A stretch of 64,000 nt of DNA from Bog-756 sp963725395 (GCA_963725395.1 CAVRYH010000009.1:124001-188000); one strand, 5' to 3'. Shown: positions 33,578 through 43,096, counted from the stretch's first letter. Notes: generated by a model not told the origin, from the letters alone. Made by a program: numbers and translations.

Positions 33578-34618
33578 TCATCGCGAGAGCACGACCTTCA
33601 GAGCACCGGTCTCGTTGGCCCTGGCGAACACGTCGTAGGCCTCGATGATCTGGTCGAGTTTGAAGTGGTGGCTGACGAACCTGGCGGACTCGATGTGGTG
33701 GGCGCGCACCAGGCGGAGCAGCGTGGGTGTCGAGTAGGTGTCGACGAGCCCGGTGGTGATGGTGACGTCCCGGATCCACAGGGACTCGAGATGGAGCGTC
33801 GCCGGTTGCCCGTGCACCCCGATGTTGGCGACGTGGCCGCCGGGCCGCACCAGCTCGGTGCACAGTTCGAACGTCTGGGGGATCCCGACGGCCTCGATGG
33901 CCACGTCGGCACCGAGCCCTTCGGTCAGCTCCTGCACGGCGGCCACCGCATCTTCACGGCCGTTGTTGACGGTCACGTCGGCTCCGAAGCCCTTGGCCGC
34001 CTCGAGTCGGGAATCGGCGAGGTCGATCGCCACCAGGTGCCCGGGCGAGAACAGCTTGGCGCCGACCAGGGCCGCCAGCCCGATCGGGCCGGCTCCCACG
34101 ACGGCGACGGTGTCCCCCGGTCGCACCTTCCCGTTGAGGACCCCGACCTCGTAGGCGGTGGGGAGGATGTCGGCGAGCATGAGGATCTCCTCGTCACTCG
34201 CCCCGTCCGGCACCGGATAGGTCGAGGTGTCGGCGAAGGGGACCCGGACCATCTCGGCCTGGGTCCCGTCGATGAGGTGGCCCAGGATCCACCCGCCTCC
34301 CCCCAGGCACTGCCCGTAGAGGCCCTCCCGGCAGTAGCGACACCGCCCACACGACGAGATGCACGACACGAGCACCCGATCACCGACGGCGAGACTCTTG
34401 ACCCCGGCTCCGAGCTCCACCACCGTGCCGACGGCCTCGTGGCCCAGGATCCGACCGGCGGTCGTCTCGGGGACGTCGCCCTTCAGGATGTGGAGGTCGG
34501 TCCCGCAGATGGTTGTCGCATCCACGCGGACGATGGCATCGGTGTCCTCGGTGATCGTGGGGTCGGGAACATCGTTCCATCCCTTCGACCCGGGCCCTTC
34601 GTAGACGAGCGCCTTCAT
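33578..34618 (-). CDS. Zinc-dependent alcohol dehydrogenase
   Basis: This 346-residue medium-chain dehydrogenase has the catalytic zinc Cys in TTICGTDLH and GHEAVGTV, structural zinc cysteines in SCGRCRYCREGLYGQC, and the NAD fold AVVGAGPIGLAAL followed by AIDLADSR (Asp favouring NAD). ATG 34618 follows GAGGAGG by 8 nt; a GTG precedes it directly. The closest type is the glutathione-independent or general secondary-alcohol/threonine-like dehydrogenase group; the substrate cannot be fixed. It lies just upstream of ppsA on the same strand. Confidence 0.9.
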   Translation of the reverse strand: MKALVYEGPGSKGWNDVPDPTITEDTDAIVRVDATTICGTDLHILKGDVPETTAGRILGHEAVGTVVELGAGVKSLAVGDRVLVSCISSCGRCRYCREGLYGQCLGGGGWILGHLIDGTQAEMVRVPFADTSTYPVPDGASDEEILMLADILPTAYEVGVLNGKVRPGDTVAVVGAGPIGLAALVGAKLFSPGHLVAIDLADSRLEAAKGFGADVTVNNGREDAVAAVQELTEGLGADVAIEAVGIPQTFELCTELVRPGGHVANIGVHGQPATLHLESLWIRDVTITTGLVDTYSTPTLLRLVRAHHIESARFVSHHFKLDQIIEAYDVFARANETGALKVVLSR

Positions 34619-34831
34619 CACGCGGTCCTCCTCGCTTCAGCTTCAGTACTCCAGCATGCGCGCCCGTCGCCCCGTCCACCAGGGCCAAAGGTCATAGTCT
34701 CCGTCAGGCCACCCGGGGGCTGGCCATGACGCACCCGGACAGCCACCGGGCCCGGGCCGACCCCCCGAGCGTCGGGTTCCGAGGGGGACGCTCCCGGGCA
34801 TCCCTCCCCGCCAGGGTGCATAGTTGGGGTC

Positions 34832-35662
34832 GTGGGGGACCCCAGTGCCGGCACCGAGTCTGCGGTCGGATCAGCCCGTGACGTGGCGTTCCTTCATGCG
34901 GCGCGACCGGTGCTCGAACGGTTCGCCTCCTATTTCCGCCCCGAGGTCCGGGGTTTCGATCGGCTGCCGCGCACCGGGCCCTTCCTCGTGGTGGGCAACC
35001 ACTCCGGCGGCCAGACACCGCCCGATCTTCCCGTCCTGTTGACGGCCTGGTGGCGGGAACGGGGCGTCGACGAACCCGTGTACGCACTGTTCCACTCCTT
35101 TTTTCTCGGGCTCCCCGGAGTGGGTCCGGTGATGGCGCGGGCGGGCGCCATCGAGGCCACGACAGCCAATGCCGAGGCCATCCTACGAGGCGGCGGCATC
35201 CTCATCGACTACCCCGGTGGTGACTACGAGGTCTTTCGACCGTGGTGGGAACGCAATCGAATCGAATTCGGCGAGCGGCTCGGAGTCGTGCGCCTGGCCC
35301 TGCGCACCCAGGTCCCCGTGGTTCCGGCCGTCTCCGTCGGGGCCCACGAGACCCTCGTGGTGCTGGCCCGGGGGGAACGGATCGCCAGGCGGCTCGGCCT
35401 CGACCGGAGGTTCCGGATCAAGGTGATGCCCCTCGTGCTCGGACCGCCGTTCGGTTTCGTTCCCGGGGGGATACCGACATGGCCGCTCCCGGCCAAGATC
35501 ACCGTCGAGCTGGGCGACCCGATCGACTGGACGGCAACGTACGGCCCCGAGGCGGCAGACGACCAGGCCGTGGTCCGTGCCTGTTACGACGAGCTGACGG
35601 CCACCATGCAGGCTGCGCTCGACCGCCTGGCGGGAGCCCGTCGACTTCCGGTCCTCGGTTGA
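34832..35662 (+). CDS. Lysophospholipid acyltransferase family protein, second copy
   Basis: This 276-residue protein is a paralogue of the product of 12929-13873. It shares ASYFRPEVRGFDRLP, the catalytic-His segment VGNHSGGQTPPD, LIDYPGGDYEVFRPWWE and VPVVPAVSVGAHET. The spacing after the His is longer than HxxxxD, as in its paralogue, so both belong to a divergent PlsC-like branch. GTG 34832 is the start. It stands alone between two reverse-strand genes and is probably membrane associated. The presence of a WS/DGAT 5 kb away fits storage-lipid synthesis. Confidence 0.8.
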   Translation: MGDPSAGTESAVGSARDVAFLHAARPVLERFASYFRPEVRGFDRLPRTGPFLVVGNHSGGQTPPDLPVLLTAWWRERGVDEPVYALFHSFFLGLPGVGPVMARAGAIEATTANAEAILRGGGILIDYPGGDYEVFRPWWERNRIEFGERLGVVRLALRTQVPVVPAVSVGAHETLVVLARGERIARRLGLDRRFRIKVMPLVLGPPFGFVPGGIPTWPLPAKITVELGDPIDWTATYGPEAADDQAVVRACYDELTATMQAALDRLAGARRLPVLG

Positions 35663-35735
35663 CCCGGCGGGATCGGGTCTCTGGGGTGGGTGCTGTGCAC
35701 CCCCTCGGTGGGACCCCGAACGGGGCCGGCCGCCC

Positions 35736-37010
35736 TCAGGTCGCCCGGCGGGCCGCCTCCACCGACGCCTTCATCAGCCGGTAGCTCCGGACGTCCCCTG
35801 TCGTCCCGATCTCCATCAGATTCATCACGTAACCCATCGCCAACTCCAGGTCCGGATCCGCCCAGCCCACCGACCCACCCATCCCGAAGTGCCCGAACGA
35901 CCGCGGTCCGCCGAGTCCCGCCGACCCCATGACCCCGACGTTGAGCATGAACCCAAGCCCCCACTGGATGTCGAGTCCCATGAGCACGACATCGGGACCG
36001 GTGGTCTGTTGGACCAGGGCCCGGTCGAGTTGCCCCGGGGTCAGGATCCGGAACGTCCCCCCCTGCGGGGTCACAACCTCGCTCACACAGGCCGCGTAGA
36101 GGCAGGCGAGTGACCTCGCGTCTCCGATCCCGTTGGCGGCAGGGATCTCCGCCGCGTGGAGGCGCGGGTCGTCCCACACGTCCGGGGCCGAGAGCGCGCC
36201 GCCGGGGGCCGCCAGCGCCTTGAACAGCGGTCCGTCCGGGGCCAGATAGGCGGCGGCCTGGTCCCCACCTGCGGCTCCGTCCGACCCGGACCCGATCCCG
36301 CCAAGACTCTCGAGCGACTGGAGCGGGCGCCCTGATTCCAAGGACTCGAGAAACGAGACGAGACGGGCCACACGATGCTCCTCTGACGCCGGCAACCCGA
36401 TGAAGAACTCGGCACCGAGCGGTGCGGCGATCTCGTCGCGGAGGTAGGTCCCGAGGCTATGGCCGCTGACCCGGCGCACCACCTCCCCCACCAGCCAGCC
36501 GAACGTCGTGGCGTGATAGCCGTGCGCGGTCCCCGGTGGCCACGAGGGTGCCTGCACCTCGAGTGCCTCGATCACGGGGTCCCAGGCCAGTGCCTCGTCG
36601 AACGACAGGGTTCCGTCGGTCCAGGCCAGTCCGGCCCGGTGGGACAGGAGGTCGGCGACGGTCACGCCTCCCTTGCCGGCCTGGGCGAACTCGGGCCAGT
36701 AGTCCGCCACGGGCGCCTGCACGTCGATCGCCGCCTCCTGGATGAGCTTGTTGGCGCACATGGCCGTGATCCCCTTCGTGGTCGAATAGACGAGGACGAG
36801 CGCGTCCTCGTCCCACGACCGCCCCGTCTTCGTGTCGGCGACACCGCCCCAGAGGTCCACCACCTTGTGCCCCCGGTGATAGGCGCCGAAGGCGCACCCC
36901 GCCTCCAGTCCCTCATCGAGGTTCGCCCTGAACGCCTCGCGCACCGCTTCGAATCCGGGGGCCACCCATCCGTTTTCCGTGGTCATCTCCGCCATCTTCG
37001 CGGAATCCAC
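35736..37010 (-). CDS. Beta-lactamase-fold serine hydrolase (esterase EstB/LipE-like)
   Basis: This 424-residue class C beta-lactamase-fold hydrolase has the catalytic Ser-Lys in STTKGITA (SxxK, about residue 76), the second-motif tyrosine in GYHATTFGW (Y-H-A instead of Y-x-N) and HFGMGGSVGWAD in the place of the KTG box. Such changes mark esterases and peptidase-like family members rather than antibiotic-hydrolysing lactamases. No signal peptide is seen, so it is cytoplasmic. GTG 37010, ATG 36995 and ATG 36986 are all possible starts. Confidence 0.85.
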   Translation of the reverse strand: MDSAKMAEMTTENGWVAPGFEAVREAFRANLDEGLEAGCAFGAYHRGHKVVDLWGGVADTKTGRSWDEDALVLVYSTTKGITAMCANKLIQEAAIDVQAPVADYWPEFAQAGKGGVTVADLLSHRAGLAWTDGTLSFDEALAWDPVIEALEVQAPSWPPGTAHGYHATTFGWLVGEVVRRVSGHSLGTYLRDEIAAPLGAEFFIGLPASEEHRVARLVSFLESLESGRPLQSLESLGGIGSGSDGAAGGDQAAAYLAPDGPLFKALAAPGGALSAPDVWDDPRLHAAEIPAANGIGDARSLACLYAACVSEVVTPQGGTFRILTPGQLDRALVQQTTGPDVVLMGLDIQWGLGFMLNVGVMGSAGLGGPRSFGHFGMGGSVGWADPDLELAMGYVMNLMEIGTTGDVRSYRLMKASVEAARRAT

Positions 37011-37064
37011 GTCACCCCGCGACCCGGTCCGGCCGTTCGCGCCGCCCGCCCCGTCGGGCGGGGG

Positions 37065-38678
37065 TCAGCCTCGGTGTTCGCCGGCGTAGCTCGTTTCGGC
37101 GACGCCCCTGGCCCAGGGGTAGTCGGGCTTGCCGGTGGGAGAGCGAAGGACCTCGTCGACGACGGTGATCTCCCTCGGCACCTTGTAGGCGCTCAGCCGG
37201 CCACGGGCGTACCGGGACAACTGGTCCACGTCGATGTCGTGGCCGACCCTCGCCTGGACGAGGGTGGCGACCCGCTCGCCGAACCGGGCGTCGGGAAGAC
37301 CGACGACGATGGCGTCGGCGACGTCGGGATGATCCTTCAGTACCGCCTCCACCTCGTCGGGGAAGACCTTCTCCCCACCGGTGTTGATGCACAGCGACCC
37401 GCGGCCGAGGACGGCGATCGTCCCGTCGGCCTCCACGGTCGCCAGATCCCCGGGGAGCACCCACCGCCGGCCCCCGCTCTCCACGAAGGCCCGAGCCGAC
37501 GCCTCGGGGTCACCGAGGTACCCGAGGGGGACATGGCCACTGCGGGCCAGGTGGCCGATGGCCCCCGAACCCGGCACCACGACCCGGTGGGAGTCGTCGA
37601 ACACGTCGGTCCGCTCGTCCACCCGCAGCTTCGGTGGTCCGTAGGGGTCTCCCGAGGCCTGCTCGCCACCCACCTGTCCGGTCTCCGAGGAGCCGAAGCG
37701 GTCGGCGACAACCCGTCCGGGTAGCAGCTGGGCCAGCTGCGCCTTGGTCGACGGGGACAGGACGGCTCCGCCCGACCCCACCGCCATGAGTGACGAGAGG
37801 TCGCGGTGATCCGGGTCGGCGGCCAGGGTGTCGAGGAGGGGACGGGCCATGGCGTCACCCACCACGACCAGCGCATTGACCCGCTCCGCCTCGACCAGGC
37901 GCCACACCTCGGCGGGGTCGAACGTGCCTCCCCCGAGGGTGACGACCGTCCCCCCTCCGTACAGGGTGGAGAACGCCAGCCAATGGCCGGCGGCGTGCAC
38001 GTAGGGAGGGATGGCGAGGGCGGTGATGCCCGGGCGGAGGACGCGGCCGACCAACTCGTCGGGCGACCGGATGACATCACCGAGCGAAAGTGGGTCACCC
38101 CCGCCCATGGCGGCGAAGAAGATGTCCTCGTGGTGCCACAACACCCCCTTGGGCATGCCGGTGGTGCCGCCGGTGTACACGCAGTAGAGGTCGTCGGCAC
38201 TGCGGGCCGGGAATCCTCGGGCCTCGGACTGGTTGCCGAGGACCGCCTCGTAGTCCTCGCCGCGCCCGCTCGGTTCGGTCCCGTCATCCACCTCGATCAC
38301 CGTGCGGCATCCACGGGTGGCATCCAGTGCCCCCGACACCGGCCTCCCGAACCGACTGTGGAACACCAGACCGACCAGGCCGGCATTTTCATAGAGGTAT
38401 GCCAGTTCCGCGGCCACGTAGCGGTAGTTCACGTTGACCGGCACCGCCCGGATCTTGAAGCACGCCAGCATGACCTCGAGATACTCGGTCCCGTTGACCA
38501 ACTGGACACCGAATCGATCCCCCGGGCCGACGCCGACGCCCTCGAGATGGTGGGCCAGCCGATTGGCCCGCCCGTCCAACTGGGCATAGCTCAGGCGACG
38601 AGGCCCCGCCACCAGCGCCGGCTGGTCCGGGATGCAGTCGGCGACGCTCTCGAACAGGTCGGCGAGATTGAAGTCCAT
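37065..38678 (-). CDS. Acyl-CoA synthetase / AMP-dependent ligase
   Basis: This 537-residue adenylate-forming ligase activates a carboxylic acid to its CoA thioester. Visible core motifs are YTGGTTGMPKGVLW (P-loop-like A3), ADRFGSSETG (A5), VLPGDLATVEADGT (A7, Asp for ribose) and the C-terminal catalytic Lys in SPTGKPDYPWA (A10). ATG 38678 has AGAGG 6 nt upstream; ATG 38684 is an alternative. Sequence texture resembles actinobacterial FadD ligases for steroid side chains or long-chain fatty acids. It lies divergent from the alpha/beta hydrolase and WS/DGAT genes. Confidence 0.9.
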   Translation of the reverse strand: MDFNLADLFESVADCIPDQPALVAGPRRLSYAQLDGRANRLAHHLEGVGVGPGDRFGVQLVNGTEYLEVMLACFKIRAVPVNVNYRYVAAELAYLYENAGLVGLVFHSRFGRPVSGALDATRGCRTVIEVDDGTEPSGRGEDYEAVLGNQSEARGFPARSADDLYCVYTGGTTGMPKGVLWHHEDIFFAAMGGGDPLSLGDVIRSPDELVGRVLRPGITALAIPPYVHAAGHWLAFSTLYGGGTVVTLGGGTFDPAEVWRLVEAERVNALVVVGDAMARPLLDTLAADPDHRDLSSLMAVGSGGAVLSPSTKAQLAQLLPGRVVADRFGSSETGQVGGEQASGDPYGPPKLRVDERTDVFDDSHRVVVPGSGAIGHLARSGHVPLGYLGDPEASARAFVESGGRRWVLPGDLATVEADGTIAVLGRGSLCINTGGEKVFPDEVEAVLKDHPDVADAIVVGLPDARFGERVATLVQARVGHDIDVDQLSRYARGRLSAYKVPREITVVDEVLRSPTGKPDYPWARGVAETSYAGEHRG

Positions 38679-38802
38679 GCACATCCTCTGGTCACGAAAA
38701 GGGTCTTCCGGCCCTGCCGGGGACACTATGCCCCCTCTTAGGATCCCCCGTGACGGACCGAAGGCCAGGGAGAGCGTCCGTCGTGTCGGGGAAAGGGGAC
38801 CG

Positions 38803-40104
38803 ATGGGGGAGGTCGACGGAACCGCCAGCACCAGCGATCGGCCCGAGGAACCCGCACCCGCGTCGACGCCGCTGGACCAGTTCGTGGGCGGCGTCCGGGC
38901 CCTGACGGGATTCCTGCATCGGCGCGCCGTGCTACGGGCCACGCGGGCCATCCCCCGTACACTCCAGTTCGTCGGCACCACGCTGCTCCGTGGCGAGGTC
39001 TCGGACTCCCTTCCCGCCCCCCATCTCTCGGTCGGCCTCGCTGCACAGGTGGCCATGGACGAGGTACTGCTGGCGGTGGCCCTGACGCCCCGTCGGTTCC
39101 CGCTTCCCGGCGACTACGTGAGAGTGGCGGCGGAGCTCGCCGAGGCGGACGCGCTCTACCGGACCCGGGGCTGGATCGACGATCCCGCCTCCTACCACCG
39201 CACACCACCGCCACTCGTCGGTCACGACGTGACGAGGAGCCGGGGCTGGGCCATGGGGCTCAACTACGACCGGCTGAGCTGGGACAGCGGTTTCGAACCG
39301 CACCCCGACGAGCCCGGCCGCGAGCGGTGGATGGCGTTCGAGCCCAACCGCACCGCGACAGCGGTCGTGCTCCGTCACCCCGGCACCGACCGGCCCTGGG
39401 TCATCGCCGTCCACGGCTTCTGCATGGGATTCCCCTTCATGGACTTCCAAGGTCTGCAGGCGGCACGGATCCACCACGAGTTGGGGATGAACGTGGCCCT
39501 GCCGGTTCTCCCACTCCATGGCTCGCGCCGGGTGACGCTGGTCAGCGGGGAGCCACTGCTCTCGTTCGAGTTGATGAACACGGTGCACGGACTGACACAG
39601 GCGGTGTGGGACATCCGTCGCCTGATCCACCGGCTACGCGAACAGGGGGCCACCTCGATCAGCCTCTACGGGGTCTCGCTCGGTGGCTACACCGTCTCAC
39701 TGCTGGCCGGCATCGAAGAGGAGGTCGACGCGGTGGTGGCCGGTATTCCGGTGTCCGATTTCCCGGGGCTCTTCAACCGGCACAGTCCACACCACATCCA
39801 GGCCCGTTCCATCGAGCACAGGATCATGGGCGGGGCGGCCGAGAACGTCTACCGGGTGGTCTCCCCGTTGCGTTTCGAAGCCAAGATGCCCGTGGACCGC
39901 CGATTCATCTTCGCCGGGTACGGCGACCGCCTGGCCACCCCCGGCCAGGCACAACGCCTCTGGGAACACTGGGGGAAGCCCCGTATCTCGTGGTATTCGG
40001 GCAATCATGTCGGCTACCTCTGGTCCAGACAGGTCTCCGAATTCCTCGTGGATTCGCTCGGTGAGGTCTCGTCGGAAGGGGCCACCCGGACGCCAGGGGG
40101 TTGA
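38803..40104 (+). CDS. Alpha/beta hydrolase (Abhydrolase_18-like)
   Basis: This 433-residue hydrolase has a helical N-terminal region of about 180 residues followed by an alpha/beta hydrolase core with AVHGFCMGFPF (oxyanion region), YGVSLGGYTVSL (nucleophile GxSxG), AGYGDRLATP (Asp loop) and GNHVGYL (His). ATG 38803 has AAGGGG 6 nt upstream. It is followed after only 3 nt by the WS/DGAT gene, so they form an operon; it may release fatty acids or alcohols from stored lipid or act on an acyl-CoA precursor. No signal peptide is seen. Confidence 0.82.
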   Translation: MGEVDGTASTSDRPEEPAPASTPLDQFVGGVRALTGFLHRRAVLRATRAIPRTLQFVGTTLLRGEVSDSLPAPHLSVGLAAQVAMDEVLLAVALTPRRFPLPGDYVRVAAELAEADALYRTRGWIDDPASYHRTPPPLVGHDVTRSRGWAMGLNYDRLSWDSGFEPHPDEPGRERWMAFEPNRTATAVVLRHPGTDRPWVIAVHGFCMGFPFMDFQGLQAARIHHELGMNVALPVLPLHGSRRVTLVSGEPLLSFELMNTVHGLTQAVWDIRRLIHRLREQGATSISLYGVSLGGYTVSLLAGIEEEVDAVVAGIPVSDFPGLFNRHSPHHIQARSIEHRIMGGAAENVYRVVSPLRFEAKMPVDRRFIFAGYGDRLATPGQAQRLWEHWGKPRISWYSGNHVGYLWSRQVSEFLVDSLGEVSSEGATRTPGG

Positions 40105-40107
40105 GCG

Positions 40108-41922
40108 ATGGAGAGGATGACCGGTCTCGATGCGAAGTTCCTCTACTCCGAGACACCGACGGCCCACATGCACACGATCAAGGTGGCCGTCTCCGACGTG
40201 TCGGCCGTGGCCGGTGGGTTCTCCTTCGACACCCTCATCGAGGTGCTGGACCAGCTGCTTCCCCGCCTGCCACCCTTCCGCCGGCGGGTGGTCCCGGTGC
40301 CTCTGGGACTCGATCACCCGCTGTGGATCGAGGACCCGGCCTTCGACCTGAGACGCCACGTCGGCCGACTCGTCCTCGACGAGCCGGGGAGCGACCGGCA
40401 GCTCGCCGAGGCGATCGCCTCCTTCGCCGGAACTCCGCTCCCACGCGACCGGCCTCTTTGGGAGCTGCTGGTCGTCGAGGGGCTGGCCGGGCGACGGATC
40501 GCCGTGGTGGTCAAGATCCACCACACGGTGGCCGACGGGTCGGCCGCGGTGGCCCTGCTCCGCAATGTCGTCCAGGGCACCGGTGCCGAGCCTTCTCCCG
40601 ACCCGGTCGAGGACCCATGGCGACCCGAGCCGATCCCGACGGGACGCCAGCTCCTCTCTCTGGCCGCACGCGGCCACATCGCTCGTTGGAAGGGCCTCCC
40701 CCACCTGGTCCGCGAGTCGGTCACGCGCACCCGGGCCTCCGAACTCCGCCGCAGGAGCTTCGCCGAGAAGCCACCGGTCCCACTCCACCACGTACCCAGG
40801 ACCTCCTTCAACGTCTCGATCGACGCCCGACGGACGTTCGCCATGACGGAACTGTCGCTCGAGCACCTGCGGGACATCCGCCGGGCCACCGGTACGACGT
40901 TCAACGACGTCTACCTGGCCGTGTGCGGGGGCGCACTGCGCCAGTACCTGTCCGACCGGGGTGAACTGCCCGATCGACCGCTGCTGGCCAGTGTCCCGGT
41001 GTCCACCGATCCGGACGCCGCCCGCATGTCGGGGAATCGTGTCGACAGCCTCTACGTGTCGATCGGGACGGACATCGCCGACCCGATCCGCCGCCTCGCC
41101 CAAATCCACCGCGGGACGGTGGCGTCCAAGGAGGTCCGTGGTCTACTCGGTCACGACCTCCTGGCCCGGCGGGCCGACGTGGTGCCGCCCCAGGCCTACC
41201 GCTCGGCGCTGAGACTCTGGAGCCGCTCGCACCTCGCCGACCTCGTCCATCCGCCGCTCAATGTGGTGCTGTCCAACGTGGCCGGCCCGAAGGATCGGAT
41301 CCTGTTCGGTCCCATCGAGCTCGAGTCGCTCTACTCGGTCGGCCCGATCCTCGAAGGAATCGGCCTCAACATCACGGCATGGAGCTACGGGAATCGGCTC
41401 GGTGTCGCCGTGCTGGGTTCGCCGGCCAGCGTCCCCGACCCCTGGCTGATCGTCGACGCGCTCCGGGCCTCCCTCGACGAGCTGCGGGCCTCGGTCGACC
41501 GGTGCGAACCAGGAGCGGTGTCGGCCGCGACCGGGAACGGCCAGGGAACCTCCCGCGTCGGAGGCGCCCCCGGAGGGGAGATGGGACCAACGACCCTGGG
41601 CGTCAGGGAGCCCTTCGGTCACCATGGCCCCAGAGGGTGGCGGGTCCCGGGCCCGGCGTCCTCGGAACTAGCAGTCGAAGCGCAGGGAGGTACAGCTGTG
41701 ACCTTTGGATTCGTCTTCGTCATCTCCGCCTTCGTCGGCGGACTCTGTTGGCTGTTCGGAGCAGCGGCCAGGTGGAGTTCGAAGGGAGAGCCCGAGGGCG
41801 CGACGTCCAGGAACGACGATGCCGCGCCCGTGGGCCTCGAGATACCACGTATGGATATCGAGATCCCGGACACGGTCCCGTCCGAGTGGGTCGAGGCTTA
41901 CCGGGCCGACCAGGAGAGATAG
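40108..41922 (+). CDS. Wax ester synthase/diacylglycerol acyltransferase with C-terminal membrane extension
   Basis: This reading frame is 604 residues, against about 460-480 for bacterial WS/DGATs. The catalytic motif HHxxxDG is present as KIHHTVADGSA near residue 138. FNDVYLAVCGGALRQYL, MSGNRVDSLYVSIGTD and VVLSNVAGPKD, with SVGPILEGIGLNITAWSYG, mark a complete N- and C-domain enzyme ending near residue 470. It should esterify acyl-CoA to alcohols or diacylglycerol. A low-complexity Gly/Pro-rich stretch (about 471-530) follows and then a membrane helix and acidic tail. A perfect ribosome-binding site inside the frame (41684-41691) before GTG 41698 suggests that the tail is also, or mainly, made as a separate small protein. 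Confidence 0.88.
   Translation: MERMTGLDAKFLYSETPTAHMHTIKVAVSDVSAVAGGFSFDTLIEVLDQLLPRLPPFRRRVVPVPLGLDHPLWIEDPAFDLRRHVGRLVLDEPGSDRQLAEAIASFAGTPLPRDRPLWELLVVEGLAGRRIAVVVKIHHTVADGSAAVALLRNVVQGTGAEPSPDPVEDPWRPEPIPTGRQLLSLAARGHIARWKGLPHLVRESVTRTRASELRRRSFAEKPPVPLHHVPRTSFNVSIDARRTFAMTELSLEHLRDIRRATGTTFNDVYLAVCGGALRQYLSDRGELPDRPLLASVPVSTDPDAARMSGNRVDSLYVSIGTDIADPIRRLAQIHRGTVASKEVRGLLGHDLLARRADVVPPQAYRSALRLWSRSHLADLVHPPLNVVLSNVAGPKDRILFGPIELESLYSVGPILEGIGLNITAWSYGNRLGVAVLGSPASVPDPWLIVDALRASLDELRASVDRCEPGAVSAATGNGQGTSRVGGAPGGEMGPTTLGVREPFGHHGPRGWRVPGPASSELAVEAQGGTAVTFGFVFVISAFVGGLCWLFGAAARWSSKGEPEGATSRNDDAAPVGLEIPRMDIEIPDTVPSEWVEAYRADQER
41698..41922 (+). CDS. Probable small single-helix membrane protein nested in frame in the WS/DGAT 3' end
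   Basis: GTG 41698 is preceded by AGGGAGGT with 6-nt spacing, an ideal ribosome-binding site. It would yield 74 residues: a membrane helix (VTFGFVFVISAFVGGLCWLF), a basic junction (ARWSSKGE) and an acidic cytoplasmic tail ending VPSEWVEAYRADQER. It lies in the same frame as the upstream gene with no stop between, so the fused and separate forms could both exist. No family recognised. Confidence 0.5.
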   Translation: MTFGFVFVISAFVGGLCWLFGAAARWSSKGEPEGATSRNDDAAPVGLEIPRMDIEIPDTVPSEWVEAYRADQER

Positions 41923-42053
41923 CTGCCGGGCGCCCGGGTGGGCCACGGGGTCGGTGCCTCAGCCGCGGGGCGGGGGGAGGGTGCGCTACCGTTTGCGGCG
42001 CAATGCACCTGCCGGTCATCCTCCGGCTGTGTGACGGCCGAAGAGGGATGGCG

Positions 42054-42956
42054 ATGCGTCGAATCGGACTGCTGGGTTCAGTTGTAGTTGTCATGGCGGC
42101 GGTGGGCTTCGCCAGCGCCGGCACGACCGCAGTGGCGGTGGCGCCACCAGCGATCACCCATCCGGCCAACCTGCCTGTGCTCGGTGGCCGGACCAGCGCC
42201 ACCTGGGCCTCCTCGAACTGGTCGGGCTACGCGGAGGCTGGTCACTACACGTCGGTCAGCGCGAGTTGGACCGTACCCACGGTGACCGCCGGCGCGAACG
42301 CGGTGAGCCGGGGCCGGTTCGGCAGGCAGCCGTCGACGTCGGCCTGGTACTCGGCCACCTGGACCGGCATCGACGGGTTCAATGACAGCAATCTGATCCA
42401 GACCGGGACCGAGCAGGATTTCTACGGCGGCTCCCCCCACTACAGCGCCTGGTGGGAGATCCTGCCGGCCGCCGAGACGGTCATCTCCGAGCCCGTCGCG
42501 GCCGGCGACGTCATCGAGGCCAACATCGCCGAGACCCCGACCCAGGTCGTGATCCCCGCCGGTCGGGGCCGGAGCACCTCGGAGCCCGAGTGGACCATCA
42601 CGCTGTCCGATACCAACGCCGGGCATCCCTGGACGTTCACGACGACCCAGCCGTACGCGGGTACGGGGAACTCGGCGGAATGGGTGCTGGAGGCACCCGA
42701 GGTCGACGGGGCCATCGCCACACTGGCCGGTTACGGTTTCCCACCGTCCTCGAGCACGAACGGGGACTTCCACTCCGCCGAGGTGGCCACGACGGTAGGT
42801 GGACCGCTCGTCGGGGCCGGCCTCAACCTCCCCAATGACGCCGGGACGTTGATTCAGAACGGCGCGCAGGTCTCCACACCCGGACCCCCGGACACCGCGG
42901 CGACCTCCTTCAACACTCTCTACGGAGCCACCGAGCCGCCGGCTCCGACCGGCTGA
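42054..42956 (+). CDS. Secreted glutamic endopeptidase (G1/eqolisin family)
   Basis: This 300-residue exported protein starts with a signal peptide (MRRIGLLGSVVVVMAAVGFA, cleavage near ASAG/TTAVA). The mature part shows the G1 signature: SSNWSGYAEAG, SASWTVPTV, ATWTGIDGFND with the catalytic Gln of LIQTGTEQ, AWWEILPA and the catalytic Glu in SAEWVLEAPEV. G1 peptidases are acid-active and known mainly from fungi, with bacterial members mostly in soil actinobacteria and acid-adapted groups. ATG 42054 has AGAGGG 6 nt upstream. It stands alone, 130 nt after the WS/DGAT. Confidence 0.88.
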   Translation: MRRIGLLGSVVVVMAAVGFASAGTTAVAVAPPAITHPANLPVLGGRTSATWASSNWSGYAEAGHYTSVSASWTVPTVTAGANAVSRGRFGRQPSTSAWYSATWTGIDGFNDSNLIQTGTEQDFYGGSPHYSAWWEILPAAETVISEPVAAGDVIEANIAETPTQVVIPAGRGRSTSEPEWTITLSDTNAGHPWTFTTTQPYAGTGNSAEWVLEAPEVDGAIATLAGYGFPPSSSTNGDFHSAEVATTVGGPLVGAGLNLPNDAGTLIQNGAQVSTPGPPDTAATSFNTLYGATEPPAPTG

Positions 42957-43096
42957 GCGGAACCATCGGCCCGTCTCCGACGCACGATGCGGGGAAGGTC
43001 AGTCTCCCGAGCCGGCGGGAACCGGTGACGGGTGCGTCGACACCAGGCGGACGGTGTGGGAATTCGTCTGGACGAGGTCGCCGAAACGGTGGTCGG

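Noticed and set aside
35736..37010. Antibiotic beta-lactamase
   Set aside because: The second and third active-site boxes (YHA, HFGMGG) are of esterase type and there is no signal peptide.
41379..42053. Longer frame leading into the G1 peptidase
   Set aside because: It would overlap the WS/DGAT gene and hide a normal signal peptide starting at 42054.
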